From positions 97,502-161,501 of the forward strand of contig BSBK01006747.1 of the NCBI GenBank assembly GCA_027943335.1: a stretch of DNA of 64,000 nucleotides. Reading direction: 5' to 3'. This document shows positions 61,705 to 64,000 of the stretch, one piece after another. The stretch is from Chamaecyparis obtusa (Eukaryota > Streptophyta > Pinopsida > Cupressales > Cupressaceae). The translations under genes were made by a program, and so were the position numbers. Within the stretch, counting starts at the first letter, position 1. Every line of letters starts with the position of its first letter. Under the pieces are notes generated by a model that saw only the letters and a program-made list of their open reading frames with translations, made no database searches and was not told the DNA's origin.

Positions 61705-61742
61705 GTCATGACAGGGTCACTTCTCAAATTACCCTAGGTGTC

Positions 61743-62596
61743 TGATGCAGGAGCATCCTGGGTGTAAGGGTAATCTTGCATCACCCAAAAATATTTCTAT
61801 TTTTTTGTATTCAATAAGGGCTATCTTATGCAGAGTTGCTATTTATGAAAACTTTCTATTTTTAGTAAGTTGGTCTTATGATCTTGGAATATCTAATTTT
61901 ACATATGGAGGTTCATCTTAGTCATATCAGCCTGCCAGCAAAGTTTCATGGCTAGATCAGCTGTAGCTTTGAAGATATTGAAGATTTTCGGTATTGGTAG
62001 AAGGGTACAGAAACTTTGAACTCAGTTTTGAAGGCTTTAGAGGCCCCAGATGAGGTTGAAAATTTGGGTGACGGGTGCTTTGTTCTAGTCAAGCCTGTAG
62101 AGTGCTTCGTGGCATTTCCAGAATGGGTTATAATAGCCAATCGGGTCAATGAGCGATGACTTATGGTCTTCGGAAGTTGGGTCACCTAAAATGGCAGAAA
62201 ATAATTTTTCTTCAAAATTTCTATTTGGGTTTCAAAACTCACTTTGAGCCGACTTTGATGTAATAAATTATAAAATAAAATAATTCTAAGTTTGGTCAGT
62301 CCTAAGGGCTAAATTTCTAGAACCTTCTCGGGCGGTGAAAATTGCCTATATAAAGAAGGCCCGTAGTGTTGTCTAGGGTAGTTCTAGGTAGTAGATCTGG
62401 GTATTGATTCGAGGCTTTGTCCTACAGAATATTGTAAGGGAATTCCCATGTGGTTTTGCATATTGTAATTCTAAAAGTTTGTAATTCCACATTTGTGGAG
62501 ATAATAAGAAGCCAATTTTCTGTTCTTGCATATTATTGTTGTTGTTTCTCTATTTCTGTTATGTGTTTGTGGTATTAAGGGGAGCACCCTTCATCA
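61743..62596 (+). repeat. Element D 3' LTR
   Basis: TGATGCAGGAGC…CCCTTCATCA, 854 bp. It is followed by ataat (62597-62601). The purine tract expected just upstream is poor. Confidence 0.95.
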
Positions 62597-62601
62597 ATAA
62601 T

Positions 62602-63300
62602 CTTGGTCATCCTCCTCATCAATAAAACAAATGTATTTATACAATAGGGGATTTTACATTTAAATAATGAGGGAACCTACCTTTTTTATATAACGAATAT
62701 CTAATCCCCATCAGAATCCACCATGTCATCCAAAGAGGTTTCCCCATAATGCACATGAAATTTCTTCTTGTATTCAATATCATTTTTAGCCACATGATTT
62801 ATCTTGACATTAAGAGCTTTGGTATTGTTCATGACTAATAATATAAATCCCTCATGGAGAATAAGGGAGGAATCATTCTTTATATGGGCCCTTATATTAT
62901 TTTTCAATGAATAAATTAGATAAAAGAGAAAAGAAATGCATTTACCATGATGAAAATGATCCAAAATAACAAAGTGGTAACTATATATACTATAAAATTA
63001 GTGATCAAGTGTGATGTAACACATGATAACCTCTATCAAATCCCTCAATGGATTTGGAAGGGAGTTCTCTCCCACCCGACCTTAGTATTATTTTTAACTT
63101 TCTCCCTCTCCTTTGGTAGGAAGAACATTTCCATGGCCTCGGTGGAACACTTTTTATCTTTATAGAATTTTTTTCTCTCAATAACAGTATTAAAAACTTT
63201 AGCAACTAGCTCCTCATTAACCTCCAACACCATACCATACATACAAAGAACTTTGTCCTTTCATCCATCAGTGCAGGCCTTAGTAACATGAGCATCATAT
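62602..63300 (-). pseudogene. Region G: degenerate coding sequence, right part
   Basis: The minus strand reads MYGMVLEVNEELVAKVFNTV, KKFYKDKKCSTEAMEMFFLP, then after stops HFHHGKCISFLFYLIYSLKN and LILHEGFILLVMNNTKAL, and an acidic end (SLDDMVDSDGD). It resembles extra proteins carried by retroelements of large plant genomes, but I cannot name the family. Element D split it. Confidence 0.45.
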
Positions 63301-63655
63301 AACCAATAATACCCACTACCAAGATCTCATTCCATAGGGCTTTCCTGTTCTACAATTTTTCATAAGTGATGGGCTCCAATCAATTCCCATCCAACCATCC
63401 TGTGAAATTACCAAATCACACATCTCCACAACATAGACAAATCTGAACTAAACTAGATGAAAATAAAGCAAACTTCAACTGGAAATTTTGGAATATGCCA
63501 CATTGATGATTTCATACTAATGAAACCATGATGTATGTCATTATTTATCATTTCCTAGAAAGCACCCTATACTTTTCATGCCTCATAATCATGATGAAGC
63601 AATATTTGGAGATCAACTTGAATCATATCATAAATATCCCTCTCTTTCTTACTTA
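63301..63655. other. Spacer, no feature recognised
   Basis: Only broken short frames on the minus strand; it links the RNase H to the region G coding sequence. Confidence 0.35.
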
Positions 63656-63989
63656 GTAAGCTAACCCCAATGTTAGCCAAAATATACACCACCATATTGC
63701 CTTTGAGGTAAACATGTGATTATTTGAATTGATAAAATTTCCTTATTACCATAAGGAAATAGTGAATAATATATTTAATCGACAAGCTAGATACGAAGGA
63801 TCCCTTTAGATAATTAATATTATTTATATAGTCACATTCCAACCAAACTATTTTGAAACCTTTCTCTTTATCCAATTTTATCCTAGCATAGGTTGTGTAG
63901 GCCTCACCAAAGTAGTTTATCTGGGTACCGAAGCGAGGGACACTATCAAGACTAACAATTTGTACTAGTTTTGTGCATGACAAGTGCAA
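63656..63989 (-). pseudogene. RNase H-like domain of the non-LTR (LINE-associated, RVT_3) type
   Basis: The minus strand reads FGTQINYFGEAYTTYARIKL, GFKIVWLECDYINNINYLKG and, past a stop, SHVYLKGNMVVYILANIGV. The Glu of the AEA-like motif is kept, but the Asp-Ser of the third motif has become Asp-Tyr and the final A-D is lost. This order fits the plant RNase H that follows RT in L1-type LINEs, so the RT would be to the right, outside the window. Confidence 0.6.
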
Positions 63990-64000
63990 TAGAAAATATA

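Larger units (their letters stand above)
56241..62596 (+). mobile_element. Element D: complete chromovirus (Ty3/gypsy) with identical-length LTRs
   Basis: LTRs of exactly 854 bp, an initiator-Met PBS, and a single gag-pol frame with gag, protease, RT, RNase H, integrase and a C-terminal chromodomain, flanked by ataat. It is structurally complete, but its frame has 19 premature stops and two active-site Asp-to-Asn changes, so it is dead. About 22 differences in the first 260 aligned LTR bases (by eye) show that it is old. Confidence 0.95.

Overview
This window looks like intergenic DNA of a large-genome seed plant, most likely a conifer or other gymnosperm. It is A+T-rich, almost all of it is old, nested LTR retrotransposons, and the one gene recognised with fair confidence is a MiAMP1-type antimicrobial peptide, a family well known in conifers. 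Species assignment is inference. No database search was possible; identities rest on motifs read from the translations.

Layout, left to right. (A) 1-9222: 5' part of a minus-strand Ty3/gypsy element with a 2.4-kb LTR (6814-9222), inserted into the pol gene of (C), another minus-strand Ty3/gypsy element (9223 to about 12450). A low-repeat island follows (about 12.5-18.7 kb), with a two-exon host-gene candidate and the MiAMP1-like gene, both on the minus strand. (F) 18691-55483: a minus-strand LTR element whose two LTRs are 31 kb apart because the 25-kb element (B) sits inside it. B (23674-48624, target duplication gccac) is a giant Tat-type element with gag, protease, a G-patch-like region, RT, two RNase H domains and integrase. 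Between pol and its 3' LTR it carries an antisense, intron-containing plant mobile domain gene. B itself was hit by a 4.9-kb unidentified insertion, a solo LTR of its own family and a 959-bp TIR transposon. F's 3' LTR holds a 335-bp TRIM. F's 5' LTR holds a tandem array of four 365-bp units carrying 5S-rRNA-like sequence, into which a small non-autonomous LTR element (E) inserted. (G) 55484-63989: degenerate minus-strand coding sequence with a non-LTR-type RNase H at the right edge, split by (D) 56241-62596, a complete plus-strand chromovirus with 854-bp LTRs.

Decay is unusual in kind. In D the whole gag-pol frame (57196-61704) has no frameshift but 19 premature stops, each one transition away from Gln, Arg or Trp, and one catalytic Asp of both RT and integrase has become Asn by G-to-A. 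The pol genes of A and B are likewise frame-preserved for 3.5-4.1 kb. This fits deamination of methylated cytosines with few indels. None of the elements looks able to move by itself; the MiAMP1-like gene is the only recognised open reading frame with an intact structure.
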